Part shown: positions 49,658 to 58,198 of the stretch, in pieces
Layout of the letters: each line of letters starts with the position of its first letter
Numbering within the stretch: position 1 is the stretch's first letter
Source of the DNA: Pelagimonas sp.
Lineage (GTDB): Bacteria > Pseudomonadota > Alphaproteobacteria > Rhodobacterales > Rhodobacteraceae
Direction: 5' to 3'
DNA: 64,000 nucleotides
Assembly: GCA_025210265.1 (NCBI GenBank)
Contig: JAOASD010000029.1
Location: forward strand, 1-64,000
Notes under the pieces: generated by a model
Database searches by the model: none
The model's input: only the letters and a program-made list of their open reading frames with translations
What the model was told of the DNA's origin: nothing
Translations under genes and position numbers: made by a program

Positions 49658-50863
49658 TTACGTCCCGTAGGCCCGCAGCGGGCCCATCACCTGATGCAGC
49701 ACATCCAGCAGGATCTGTGCGACCTGTTCGCACTCGGCTTCGGTCAGTCGGGCGGGCAGGCGGGTGTCGCAGGCGGACATCAGCATGGCGCGGGTCTGGG
49801 GCAGGTCAAACTGTTCCGGCATGAAGCCCCAGTTCCAGAAGGCGCGGGCATTGTCACGGCTCTGGCCAAAGACCTGGATCTTGACGCCCGCCGCCCCCGC
49901 GGCCTCGGCAAAGGCGCGAATGTCGGCATCACCCATCCCAACCAGATTGAACTGCAGCGAATCCGGGGCGCGGTCTTCGCCAGGCAGGGCGTCGGGCACC
50001 TCGATCCAGGGCGAGGTCGCAAGGCGCGCGGCCACCAGATCGTGGTTGCGGCGTCCATCGCGCACACGGCGCGGGATTTCGGCCAGCTGAGGCCGGATCA
50101 CGGCGGCGGACAGGTTGCCAAGGCGCAGATTATACAGCGGCAGGCGGTTCTGCCAGCGGGCAAAGGCCTGCTCCAGCGCGGCGGAATTGTCGCCGGGGCG
50201 CATGTGTTTCTGCCAGTTATGTTCATAAGCGCCGGACATGATCACGGCGCGGGCGACCAGATCCGCATCATCGGTGATCAGGATGCCGCCTTCGCCCGCG
50301 TTCAACAGCTTGTAGCTTTGAAAGCTGAAGCAGCCGACCCGGCCAATCGTGCCGATCTTGCGGCCATGCCACTGCGTGCCCAGCGAATGCGCAGCGTCCT
50401 CGATCACCGGGATATTGCGCGCGTCACACAGCGCCATGATCGCATCCATATCCGAGGTATGGCCGCGCATATGGCTGACGATGACGGCCTGAACGCTGTC
50501 CAGCTTGGCTTCGAAATCCGTCAGGTCGATGCGGTAATTTGCGCCGACCTCGCACAGAATCGGCACGCAATCAGCGTGTACCACCGATGAGGGCACCGCG
50601 GCAAAGGTAAAGCCAGGGATCAGCACGCGCGCATCGCGCGGCAGGCCAAGCGCCTTGAGCGACAGGAACAAAGCGGCGGAACAGGAGGACACGGCCAGCG
50701 CGTATTTTGTGCCCATGACTTCGGCAAATTCACGCTCTAGCAGGGCGACAGGGGCGTTTTCCGGCGCGGTATAGCGGAACAGATCGCCCGATTGCAGCAG
50801 GCGCTCGATCTCGGCGCGGGCGGCCTCGGGGATGGGTTCGGCGGTGTGCATGTCGGGCAGCAT
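49658..50863 (-). CDS. DegT/DnrJ/EryC1/StrS family aminotransferase
   Basis: A 401-aa PLP enzyme of the sugar aminotransferase family: GTKYALAVSSCSAALFLSLKALG, VIPGFTF-like LIPGFTFAAVPSSVVHA, IPVIEDAAHSLGTQWHGRKIGTIG and CFSFQSYKLLNAGEGG with the PLP Lys. The C-terminal part differs from classical sugar aminotransferases, so an amino-acid or amine substrate is possible. It lies downstream of the gamma-glutamylation locus on the same strand, separated by a hairpin repeat. Confidence 0.85.
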   Translation of the reverse strand: MLPDMHTAEPIPEAARAEIERLLQSGDLFRYTAPENAPVALLEREFAEVMGTKYALAVSSCSAALFLSLKALGLPRDARVLIPGFTFAAVPSSVVHADCVPILCEVGANYRIDLTDFEAKLDSVQAVIVSHMRGHTSDMDAIMALCDARNIPVIEDAAHSLGTQWHGRKIGTIGRVGCFSFQSYKLLNAGEGGILITDDADLVARAVIMSGAYEHNWQKHMRPGDNSAALEQAFARWQNRLPLYNLRLGNLSAAVIRPQLAEIPRRVRDGRRNHDLVAARLATSPWIEVPDALPGEDRAPDSLQFNLVGMGDADIRAFAEAAGAAGVKIQVFGQSRDNARAFWNWGFMPEQFDLPQTRAMLMSACDTRLPARLTEAECEQVAQILLDVLHQVMGPLRAYGT

Positions 50864-50987
50864 GTATTTCAATTTCCTGAATTGCCGTTTTCGGAAATCT
50901 AAAATGAGCAGCGAGTCGCGCCAAGGGATTTCCCGCCATGGCTGGGCTTGACGCTGGGGCAATTGTGGCTTTTGGGGAACGCAAAAC

Positions 50988-51042
50988 GGGGCCTAAAGGC
51001 CCCGCAGTCAGATCAAAGGGTAGGGTGGGTTTATAACCCACC
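50988..51042. repeat. Hairpin and palindromic GTAGGGTGGGTT repeat, copy 2
   Basis: GGGGCCT-AA-AGGCCCC (50990-51004) lies beside a 25-base stretch (51018-51042) identical to 14892-14916; its core GGTGGGTTTATAACCCACC is palindromic. It follows the stop of the glutamine-synthetase-like gene on the minus strand and probably ends its transcript. Confidence 0.75.
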
Positions 51043-51053
51043 ATCGCGCCGGT

Positions 51054-52415
51054 TCAGGCGTTCAGCAAAAGGTGCTCGCGCTCCCAGGGGCTGATGACCT
51101 GCAGAAATTCATCATATTCCGCGCGCTTGACGATGGAATAGACCCGCGCAAAATCCGGGCCCAGCACCTCATGCAGATCGCTGGCAGCATCAAACAGGCC
51201 AAGCGCCTGCCCCAGAACCGCCGGTATATCGGAATCGCCCTCATAGGCATCGCCGTGGAACTGTTTGGAGGGGCTGATCTCTTGCGTCATGCCCAGATAG
51301 CCGCAGGCCAATGAGGCCGCGATGCCCAGATAAGGATTGCAATCCATACCGGCGATGCGGTTTTCGACCCGCCGGGCTTCGGGGCCGGACAGGGGGATAC
51401 GGATGCCGGTGGTGCGGTTGTCACGCGCCCATTCCAGATTGATCGGCGCGGCGTGGTCTTTGACGTAGCGGCGATAGGAATTGACATAGGGGGCCAGCAC
51501 CGCGATGGCCGAGGGCAGATGTTTCTGCAGCCCGCCGATAAAATTGTAAAAGGCGATGGTTTCTTCGCCATTCGTGCCCGAAAAAATATTCCGCCCGGTT
51601 TCTATATCCATGACCGAGTGGTGGATATGCATGGCGCTGCCCGGTTCGTCTTCGATCGGTTTGGCCATAAAGGTGGCAAAGCAATCATGACGCAGGGCGG
51701 CTTCGCGGATCAGGCGTTTGAAATAGAACACCTCATCGGCCAGTTTGATCGGGTCGCCATGGCGCAGGTTGATTTCCAGCTGGCCTGCGCCGCCCTCCTG
51801 GGTGATGCCGTCAATTTCGAACCCCTGTGCTTCGGCGAAATCATAGATGTCGTCGATCACCGGACCAAATTCATCCACGGCAGTCATGGAATAGGCCTGA
51901 CGCGCGGCGGCGGGGCGGCCTGAACGCCCCATCATCGGTTTGATCGGCTGGGCAGGGTCCACATTGCGGGCGACCAGAAAGAATTCCATTTCCGGTGCAA
52001 CCACCGGTTTCCAGCCCTTTGCGTGATACAGATCACAGACCCGGCGCAGCACATTGCGCGGGCTGTAGGGGATCGGCGCGCCGTCCCGGTCATAGGCGTC
52101 ATGGATCACCTGCAGGGTCCAGTCGCCGGTCCAGGGCGCGGCGGTGGTGGTGTCCAGATCAGGCCGCAGCACCATGTCCTTTTCGATGAACCCATCTTCG
52201 TCAGCGGCTTCGCCCCAGCCACCGGTGATGGTCTGGAAAAAGATCGAATCCGGCAGGTGGAAATAGTTCTGTCGGGCGAATTTTGTGGCAGGCACGGCCT
52301 TGCCCCGCGCGATGCCGGGCAGGTCGGAAATGATGCATTCGACCTCGTCCAGGCGCTGATCGTTCAGATAGGATTGCGCGGCTTCGGGCAGGGTGCGGAT
52401 CCAGTCGCTGTTCAT
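51054..52415 (-). CDS. Glutamine synthetase family ligase (gamma-glutamyl-amine ligase type)
   Basis: A 453-aa GS-fold enzyme: the N-terminal beta-grasp (VECIISDLPGIARGKAVPATKF) and catalytic part KPVVAPEMEFFLVARN, TQEGGAGQLEINLRHGD, EPGSAMHIHHSVMDIETG and RRVENRIAGMDCNPYLGIAASLA. These lack features of assimilatory GlnA and resemble PuuA/gamma-glutamylamine ligases, which join glutamate to an amine. Overlaps the amidotransferase gene by 4 nt. Confidence 0.88.
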   Translation of the reverse strand: MNSDWIRTLPEAAQSYLNDQRLDEVECIISDLPGIARGKAVPATKFARQNYFHLPDSIFFQTITGGWGEAADEDGFIEKDMVLRPDLDTTTAAPWTGDWTLQVIHDAYDRDGAPIPYSPRNVLRRVCDLYHAKGWKPVVAPEMEFFLVARNVDPAQPIKPMMGRSGRPAAARQAYSMTAVDEFGPVIDDIYDFAEAQGFEIDGITQEGGAGQLEINLRHGDPIKLADEVFYFKRLIREAALRHDCFATFMAKPIEDEPGSAMHIHHSVMDIETGRNIFSGTNGEETIAFYNFIGGLQKHLPSAIAVLAPYVNSYRRYVKDHAAPINLEWARDNRTTGIRIPLSGPEARRVENRIAGMDCNPYLGIAASLACGYLGMTQEISPSKQFHGDAYEGDSDIPAVLGQALGLFDAASDLHEVLGPDFARVYSIVKRAEYDEFLQVISPWEREHLLLNA

Positions 52416-53095
52416 GACAGACGCCTTTCCTTGAAAAAGCGGGTGAAGTGTTGGGCAAGGTCGGCACGCTGTAGCGGTGTGCCCATGCGGGATTTGGCGC
52501 TGTTCAGAACCTCATCTGGCACCACACCTTTGGCGCGATGGGTCATCAGACCGTCGATGAAACTGTCGTCAAATTCCGGGTGTGGCTGCACGGTATAGGC
52601 TTTGCCCGGATAGAGGATCGCGGCGTTGCGGCAAAAGTCATTTCCTGCCAGCACCTCAGCGCCCTCGGGCAGGGTGACAACCTGATCCTGATGCCAGGCC
52701 TGCACGGTTTTGCACCCATCGGGGAAATCATAATCCTGTGGACCAATGGCCCAGCCGCCGTCATATTTCTGCACCTTGCCCCCCAGCGCCTGCGCGATGA
52801 TCTGGTGGCCAAAGCAGACCCCGATCAGCGGGCGATCTGCGGCGACAATCGCGCGGATCATATCCTCTAGCGGGGGGATCCAGGGGTGATCTTCATAGGC
52901 TCCATGGCGCGATCCGGTGATCAGAAACCCATCTGCGGCCTCGGGCCCGTCAGGAAACACTCCGTCCACCACGTTCCAGGTTTCAAAGTCAAACCCCTGA
53001 CCGCCCAGGAATGCCTGGAACAGATCCGAATAGCTGCCCTGGCTGGCTGCCATTTCATCAGGGATATGGCCGGTTTGCAGAATACCGATTTTCAT
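52412..53095 (-). CDS. Class I glutamine amidotransferase
   Basis: A 227-aa class I GATase. Cys94 in IGVCFGHQIIAQALGG is the nucleophile; VQPHPEFDDSF carries the catalytic His and Glu. As a stand-alone domain between two GS-like ligases it may hydrolyse a gamma-glutamyl product or supply ammonia. 36 bp lie between its start and the upstream ligase gene, and the downstream ligase overlaps by 4 nt. Confidence 0.9.
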   Translation of the reverse strand: MKIGILQTGHIPDEMAASQGSYSDLFQAFLGGQGFDFETWNVVDGVFPDGPEAADGFLITGSRHGAYEDHPWIPPLEDMIRAIVAADRPLIGVCFGHQIIAQALGGKVQKYDGGWAIGPQDYDFPDGCKTVQAWHQDQVVTLPEGAEVLAGNDFCRNAAILYPGKAYTVQPHPEFDDSFIDGLMTHRAKGVVPDEVLNSAKSRMGTPLQRADLAQHFTRFFKERRLS

Positions 53096-53131
53096 CCTGT
53101 ATCGTCCTTATGCGCGTGACCTGACCGGGGT

Positions 53132-54478
53132 TTACACCGTGTCCAGATAAATCTCGACCCGCTCTTCCGGGGTCAGCTCTTCCATGTCGCGCAATTCTTG
53201 CCGCTTGGTCATGACCATATTGTCGATCAGCCCTTTGGGGAAAATCCGCCGCATGGTCGCACTGTCGGCAAAGCGATCAATGGCTGTGGCCCAATCTGTC
53301 GGCACCTGAGGCACATCCAGATCATAGGCATTGCCGGTGATCGGGGCGGGGGCTGTGGCTTTGTCTTCGATGCCGGTCAGAGCCGCGCCCAGAATTGCGC
53401 TGAGGGCCAGATAGGGGTTCACATCGCCGCCCGCCAGCCGGTGTTCAATGCGCCGCGCAGCCGGTGCGCCCGATGGCACACGGATCGCCACAGTGCGGTT
53501 TTCATAGGCCCAGCACAGCCCCAATGGCGCATGGGCCCCCGGCACCAGCCGGTCAAAGCTGTTGGCATGAGGGGCAAAAATCAGCGTGCTGTCCTGCAAT
53601 GCATTCAGACAGCCCGCAATGGCATGGCGCAGGGCAGGGGTGCCTTCGGCCCCGCCATCATCGAAAATATTGCGCCCATCCGCATCCAGAACCGAAAAAT
53701 GCGCGTGCATCCCGGACCCGGCATAATCCTCATAAGGTTTGGCCATGAAACTGGCGGCAAAGCCATGGCTGCGGGCCAGCCCTTTAACCAGCATCTTGAA
53801 CATCCAGGCATCATCCGCCGCGCGCAGCGCGTCGTCGCAATGCACCAGATTGATTTCGAACTGTCCCAGACCTGCCTCTGAAATGGCGGTGTCGGCCGGG
53901 ATGCCCATGGCCTCGCAGGCTTCATAAAGATCGGAAAAGAACGCATCAAACGCGTCCAGCGCCCGGATCGACAGGATTTCCGCCGCCTTGCGCCGTTTGC
54001 CCGAGCGCGGAGACACAGGCACCTGCAGGTTGCGGGTGGAATCGTCGATCAGAAAGAACTCCAGCTCAACCGCCACAACCGGCGTCAAACCGCGCGCCTT
54101 GTATCGCTGTACCACCGCATTCAACGCATGGCGCGGATCGCCCTCAAAGGGACGGCCATCCTCGTGATACATCCAGATCGGCAGCAGGGCGGATGGGCGC
54201 GACAGCCAGGGCATCGGCACAAAGCCACGCTCTGTCGGCATCAAAACCCCATCCGCATCGCCAGTCTCAAACACCAGCGGGCTGTCTTCGACATCCTCGC
54301 CCCAGATGTCCAGATTCAGCACGGACATGGGAAAACGTGTCCCGTCCTCCAAAACCTTAAGGGCGGATCCGATCGGCATCCGTTTGCCACGCGCCACCCC
54401 GTTCAGATCACAGGCAGCGGCGCGGATGGTCCGCACTTCGGGATGGTCGCGCAACCAGTCGGCAGAAGGGGCAGGCAT
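53132..54478 (-). CDS. Glutamine synthetase family ligase (paralogue)
   Basis: A 448-aa GS-fold enzyme, paralogous to the ligase at 51054. It shows IRAAACDLNGVARGKRMP, VVAVELEFFLIDD, ISEAGLGQFEINLVHCDD, GSGMHAHFSVLDADG and RRIEHRLAGGDVNPYLALSAILG. ATG 54478 fits family length; an upstream TTG at 54502 is an alternative. Two such enzymes in one locus suggest different amine specificity or a two-step pathway. Confidence 0.87.
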   Translation of the reverse strand: MPAPSADWLRDHPEVRTIRAAACDLNGVARGKRMPIGSALKVLEDGTRFPMSVLNLDIWGEDVEDSPLVFETGDADGVLMPTERGFVPMPWLSRPSALLPIWMYHEDGRPFEGDPRHALNAVVQRYKARGLTPVVAVELEFFLIDDSTRNLQVPVSPRSGKRRKAAEILSIRALDAFDAFFSDLYEACEAMGIPADTAISEAGLGQFEINLVHCDDALRAADDAWMFKMLVKGLARSHGFAASFMAKPYEDYAGSGMHAHFSVLDADGRNIFDDGGAEGTPALRHAIAGCLNALQDSTLIFAPHANSFDRLVPGAHAPLGLCWAYENRTVAIRVPSGAPAARRIEHRLAGGDVNPYLALSAILGAALTGIEDKATAPAPITGNAYDLDVPQVPTDWATAIDRFADSATMRRIFPKGLIDNMVMTKRQELRDMEELTPEERVEIYLDTV

Positions 54479-54583
54479 GAGAGATTCCGGTAATTTGATC
54501 AAATTTCAGGGTGTGCCCACAGCCTGCGCCAAGCAATGCGCCCCGTCAAGGGGGCGCAGACCACCATCACGACTGGAAAAAGA

Positions 54584-55390
54584 TCAGCGGATCAATTTTG
54601 GGCGCAGCTTGATCCGTGTGCGCCGCTCCTGCGGCAGATGCCGGTTCAACCGCTTGTTCACCCCGCCAAAAACCCCAATCACACAAAGCGTCAGCACAAT
54701 GAAATAGCCCGCAAGGATGGGGTAGGGAATGAACGGGTTAAACGTCTTGTCAGCGAAATAATTCGCATAATACAGCGCATCCCCGCGCTGCTGCCAGGCG
54801 GGGAACCCGGAAAAATACACCAGCGTTGTGGCGTGAAACAAAAAGATCGCCTCGTTCGTGTAGGCAGGCCAGCCCAGCCGCAACATGGTCGGCCAGGTGA
54901 TGCGCCGGAACTTGGCCCAGCCGGTAAAGCCATAGGCATCCGCCGCTTCCAGATCCCCCTTGGGAATGGATTGCAGCGCCCCGTAAAAGATCTCGGCGGA
55001 ATAGGCGGCGGTGTTCAGGAACAGAACAATCAACGCCCCCAGCCAGGCGGCGGTGAACGGATCAAAGATCGGTGAAACAGATTTCAGCGATAGAAACGCG
55101 AAATAGGCAAAAAAGAACTGAATGAACAGCGGCGATCCCCGGAACAAAAAGATGAACCATTCCGAAACCTTGCGCAAAACAGGATGGGCCGATGCCTTGC
55201 CCATGGCCGCCGCCGTGGCCAAAAAGAACCCGCCCACCAGCGCAAGCACCCCGAAATACACATTCCAGATCATGCCCGACCCGATCAGCGTGAACTGCTG
55301 ACACAGGGTGAAATCCTCACGCGGCAACAGACGCTGCCCGATCCCGATCGAGCGCAACCCGTAATCGGCAATGGTTTCCCAGCAGGACAT
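54584..55390 (-). CDS. Polar amino acid ABC transporter permease (HisM type)
   Basis: A 268-aa permease with five membrane helices and the EAA loop ADAYGFTGWAKFRRITWPTMLRLGWPAYTNEAIFLFHATTL. Member of the His/Glu/Gln/Arg transporter permease family. Start ATG 55390 is set at MSCWETIADYGLRS; upstream is repeat copy 3. It is the second permease of the operon. Confidence 0.92.
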   Translation of the reverse strand: MSCWETIADYGLRSIGIGQRLLPREDFTLCQQFTLIGSGMIWNVYFGVLALVGGFFLATAAAMGKASAHPVLRKVSEWFIFLFRGSPLFIQFFFAYFAFLSLKSVSPIFDPFTAAWLGALIVLFLNTAAYSAEIFYGALQSIPKGDLEAADAYGFTGWAKFRRITWPTMLRLGWPAYTNEAIFLFHATTLVYFSGFPAWQQRGDALYYANYFADKTFNPFIPYPILAGYFIVLTLCVIGVFGGVNKRLNRHLPQERRTRIKLRPKLIR

Positions 55391-55436
55391 CAGTACTCGC
55401 CTCTCAGAACCGCGGTCAGGGGTTTCTTCTTGGGTA

Positions 55437-55480
55437 AAATACCTCTGGGGGGCGTGCGCAGCACGTGGGGGCAACGCCCC
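55437..55480. repeat. AAAATACCTC plus hairpin repeat, copy 3
   Basis: AAAATACCTCTGGGGGG at about 55437-55453, then GGGGGC-AAC-GCCCCC (55466-55480). Same unit as copies at 9286-9361 and 47197-47230 but on the plus strand. Lies between two co-transcribed permease genes. Confidence 0.75.
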
Positions 55481-55499
55481 CTCTGACGGTGCATCAGGC

Positions 55500-56381
55500 T
55501 CATACCGTGCCCCCCTGCGCCTTGCCGCCCAGCGTCGCCTGACCTTTGGTCAAACGCGCCATCAGCCGGTCCAATGCGATCTCTGACACACGGGTGAAAG
55601 CCAGATAAAACACCAGAAGCGCGAGGAAATACCAGACCCGCCAATCCGGGTGCGGGTAATCAGTGAACCGCGCAGTCTTGGCACCGCCCAGCTCGCGCGC
55701 CCAATAGACGATGTCCTCGACCCCCAGCAGGAACAAAAGCGGCGTGGCTTTGATCAAAACCATCCAAAGGTTCGACAGGCCGGGCAGGGCATAGACCCAC
55801 ATCTGGGGGACCAGAATGCGCCAGAAACTCTGGCGCGGGGTCATACCATAGGCCTCGGCGGTCTCCATCTGCGCGCGCGGCACGGCGCGCATGGCACCAA
55901 ACAGCACATTCGCAGCAAAGGCACCAAATACGATGGCAAAGGTCAGCACCGCCAGGAAAAACCCATAGGTTTCATGCACCCATTGCGCCGCATTACCCAG
56001 CGGCAGCTTGGCCTCGGCGCAGACGACAAAATCATTGCCCTGCCGCACCGGCGCGTCCCAGTCAGGACATTTCACCCGATGGCGGATCCATTCAAAAAAC
56101 TGGTCCAGCGCAATAACAAAAAACAGGAAAAAGGCAATGTCGGGCACGCCGCGCACCACGGCGATATAGGCCTTGCCAACCCAGCGCAGCGGAGCAATCC
56201 GTGACCGCGCCGCAGTGGCCCCGCCAAAGCCAAACAGCAACGCCGCGGGGGCGGTGATCGCCAATAGCAAAAGAACCGTGCCGACCGACCAGTAGATCGA
56301 CATGTGCTTTCCGGTTGTCAGATAGCAGGAAAGCCAGCGCAGACCGGCCAGCGTTTCAGGATCAGAACAGTAGGAAAACAT
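55500..56381 (-). CDS. Polar amino acid ABC transporter permease (HisQ type)
   Basis: A 293-aa permease. It begins MFSYCSDPETLAGLRWLSCYLTTGKHMSIYWSV, then helices near 28-55, 70-95, 138-165 and 230-260, and EAA loop ETAEAYGMTPRQSFWRILVPQMWVYALPGLSNLWMVLIKATPL. A cysteine-bearing periplasmic loop (CPDWDAPVRQGNDFVVCAEAK) is longer than usual. ATG 56381 fits this N-terminus; a longer frame to 56417 is less likely. 110 bp to the next permease hold repeat copy 3. Confidence 0.92.
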   Translation of the reverse strand: MFSYCSDPETLAGLRWLSCYLTTGKHMSIYWSVGTVLLLLAITAPAALLFGFGGATAARSRIAPLRWVGKAYIAVVRGVPDIAFFLFFVIALDQFFEWIRHRVKCPDWDAPVRQGNDFVVCAEAKLPLGNAAQWVHETYGFFLAVLTFAIVFGAFAANVLFGAMRAVPRAQMETAEAYGMTPRQSFWRILVPQMWVYALPGLSNLWMVLIKATPLLFLLGVEDIVYWARELGGAKTARFTDYPHPDWRVWYFLALLVFYLAFTRVSEIALDRLMARLTKGQATLGGKAQGGTV

Positions 56382-56407
56382 CCGTGTCAGGGCCTTGCGG
56401 CAGGGGC

Positions 56408-56465
56408 TGGCGGGCAAAAACGTGGGACACGTTTTTCAAATTTCGTGTCCGAAATTTGCCCGCCA
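56408..56465. repeat. Nested intercistronic hairpin between binding protein and permease genes
   Basis: TGGCGGGCAAA (56408-56418) pairs with TTTGCCCGCCA (56455-56465), an 11-bp perfect stem enclosing two smaller hairpins (AAAAACGTG-GGA-CACGTTTTT and AAATTTCG-TGTC-CGAAATTT). Lies downstream of the binding-protein gene on the minus strand. Such structures protect the 5' message from 3' decay and give the binding protein higher expression. Confidence 0.8.
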
Positions 56466-56477
56466 ACGGTGGTCAGA

Positions 56478-57203
56478 TCAGAAAGTCGCGCCGACTTCCC
56501 ATTTCACGATCAGGGCGTTCAGGCTGCCATCGTCTTTCATCGACTGGATCGCTGCGTCGAACTTGGCCCGCAGCTCACCGTCGCTTTCACGCAGGCCCAG
56601 ACCGATGCCGCCACCGATCAGCACGTCTTCGCCAACAAAGGACAGGTCGGCATTTTCCGCCGCCACCGGGTCAAGGAAGGCCCGGTCTGCCAGAACCGCG
56701 TCTGCTTCGCCATTGCGCACGGCGGCCACGGTTTCGTCGGGCGATGCAAATTCCACCAGGGTTGCGCCGCTTTCAGCCACGTAAGACGCCTGAATGGTGT
56801 TGGCCTGCGCCGCGATCACGCCGCCGGTGAAATCCACCGATGCGCCATCCAGCGCTAGATAGGCCGAGGGATCAGGCTGTGTGTAGTTCTGGGTGAAATC
56901 CAGAACCTCTTCGCGCTCGGGCGTGATGCTCATGCCGGCGATGATGGTGTCATAGTTGCCCGACACCAGGTTGGGAATGATGGAATCCCACTCATTTGTG
57001 ACCCATTCACAGGTCAGCTCGGCGCGTTTGCACAGCTCGTCGCCCAGCTCGCGTTCGAACCCGTCTACTTCGCCATTGTCGTTGATGAAGTTATACGGAG
57101 GGTACGCGCCTTCGGTGCCCATGCGCACAACCGAATGGCCGTCAGCCAGGGCCATGCCCGCAGCAAATGCCAGGATCGAGGATCCGAGGATCAGTTTTTT
57201 CAT
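56478..57203 (-). CDS. Periplasmic amino acid/amine-binding protein
   Basis: A 241-aa family 3 solute-binding protein with a signal peptide (cleaved after ADG region, MKKLILGSSILAFAAGMALA). Ligand-binding signatures: RMGTEGAYPPYNFINDNGEVDGFERELGDELC, ERE-VLDFTQNYTQ, and the C-terminal lobe. The KxLxLxG/YP pattern is that of Lys/Arg/Orn/His-binding proteins. ATG 57203 (MKKL) has GGGAG 12 nt upstream; an ATG two codons earlier is possible. Confidence 0.93.
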   Translation of the reverse strand: MKKLILGSSILAFAAGMALADGHSVVRMGTEGAYPPYNFINDNGEVDGFERELGDELCKRAELTCEWVTNEWDSIIPNLVSGNYDTIIAGMSITPEREEVLDFTQNYTQPDPSAYLALDGASVDFTGGVIAAQANTIQASYVAESGATLVEFASPDETVAAVRNGEADAVLADRAFLDPVAAENADLSFVGEDVLIGGGIGLGLRESDGELRAKFDAAIQSMKDDGSLNALIVKWEVGATF

Positions 57204-57351
57204 GTTCATATCTCCCTGAGATTATCTGCATCCAACGTCACATGCGCGGTTTGCAGGATGCTGGGAAGGGTTAAGCGAAACGTCGTCAAGTTCAAGAGGG
57301 GCGTGGCGACAATCCGTCAGCACTGTCGCAAGCGGCGTCTGATGGGTCGGA

Positions 57352-58125
57352 TCAGGCGTATGACGTTGCGGCAAGAAACCCGCGTAGCCGCTCTGACTTT
57401 GGCGCGCCGAACAGCTCATCCGGGTGGCCTTGTTCTTCGATCAACCCTTGGTGCAGGAACACGACCTGATCGCTGACATCGGCGGCCATCTTCATGTCAT
57501 GAGTCACAATCAGCATGGTCCGGCCCTCTTCGGCCAGCGCCTGAATCACGCGCACGACCTCTTGTTCCAATTCGGGGTCCAGGGCGCTGGTGGGTTCGTC
57601 AAACAGCAGGGCTTCGGGTTCCATGCACAGGCCCCGCGCGATGGCGGCGCGCTGTTGCTGGCCGCCGGACAGTTGCGCCGGATAGACATCGCATTTGTCG
57701 CCGATCCCGACCTTGGCCAGATATTCGCGCGCCTTGGCCTCGACCTCGTCACGGTCGCGGCCCAGCACGGTGACGGGGGCCTCCATCACGTTTTGCAGAA
57801 TGGTCATGTGGGACCACAGGTTGAACTGCTGGAACACCATGGACAGGTTTGTGCGAATGCGCAGCACCTGTTTCGGGTCGCCGGGGCGGCGGCCATGACC
57901 CGCGCCTTTCCAGCTGACCGGTTCGCCTTTGAACAGGATGTCGCCCTGCTGGCTGTCTTCCAGCAGGTTGCAGCAGCGCAGCAAGGTCGATTTCCCCGAT
58001 CCCGAAGACCCGATCAGCGACACCACATCCCCTTTATGGGCGGTGATGTCGACGCCTTTCAGAACCTCCAGCGCGCCATAGGCTTTGTGCAGGTTGCGGA
58101 TTTCGATGACAGGGGTGTCGGACAC
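57352..58125 (-). CDS. Polar amino acid ABC transporter ATP-binding protein (HisP type)
   Basis: A 257-aa ATPase: Walker A GSSGSGKST (39-47), Q-loop FQQFNLWSHMT, signature LSGGQQQR, Walker B LLFDEPTSAL and switch His THDMKMAADV. GTG 58125 (SDTPVIEIRNLHKAYG) has AGAGG 7 nt upstream and is better than TTG 58161. First gene of the ATPase-binding protein-permease-permease set that precedes the glutamyl ligases, all on the minus strand. Confidence 0.93.
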   Translation of the reverse strand: MSDTPVIEIRNLHKAYGALEVLKGVDITAHKGDVVSLIGSSGSGKSTLLRCCNLLEDSQQGDILFKGEPVSWKGAGHGRRPGDPKQVLRIRTNLSMVFQQFNLWSHMTILQNVMEAPVTVLGRDRDEVEAKAREYLAKVGIGDKCDVYPAQLSGGQQQRAAIARGLCMEPEALLFDEPTSALDPELEQEVVRVIQALAEEGRTMLIVTHDMKMAADVSDQVVFLHQGLIEEQGHPDELFGAPKSERLRGFLAATSYA

Positions 58126-58198
58126 GGGCGAACCTCTTGGTGCAAAGTGATCCCCTATCAAAGGGAAATCCAGAGATTTGACAAGGGGCGCAGTGCGG

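Noticed and set aside
54502..54584. Extra coding sequence between ligase and permease genes
   Set aside because: Less than 110 bp, no ribosome site and no family match; treated as intergenic.
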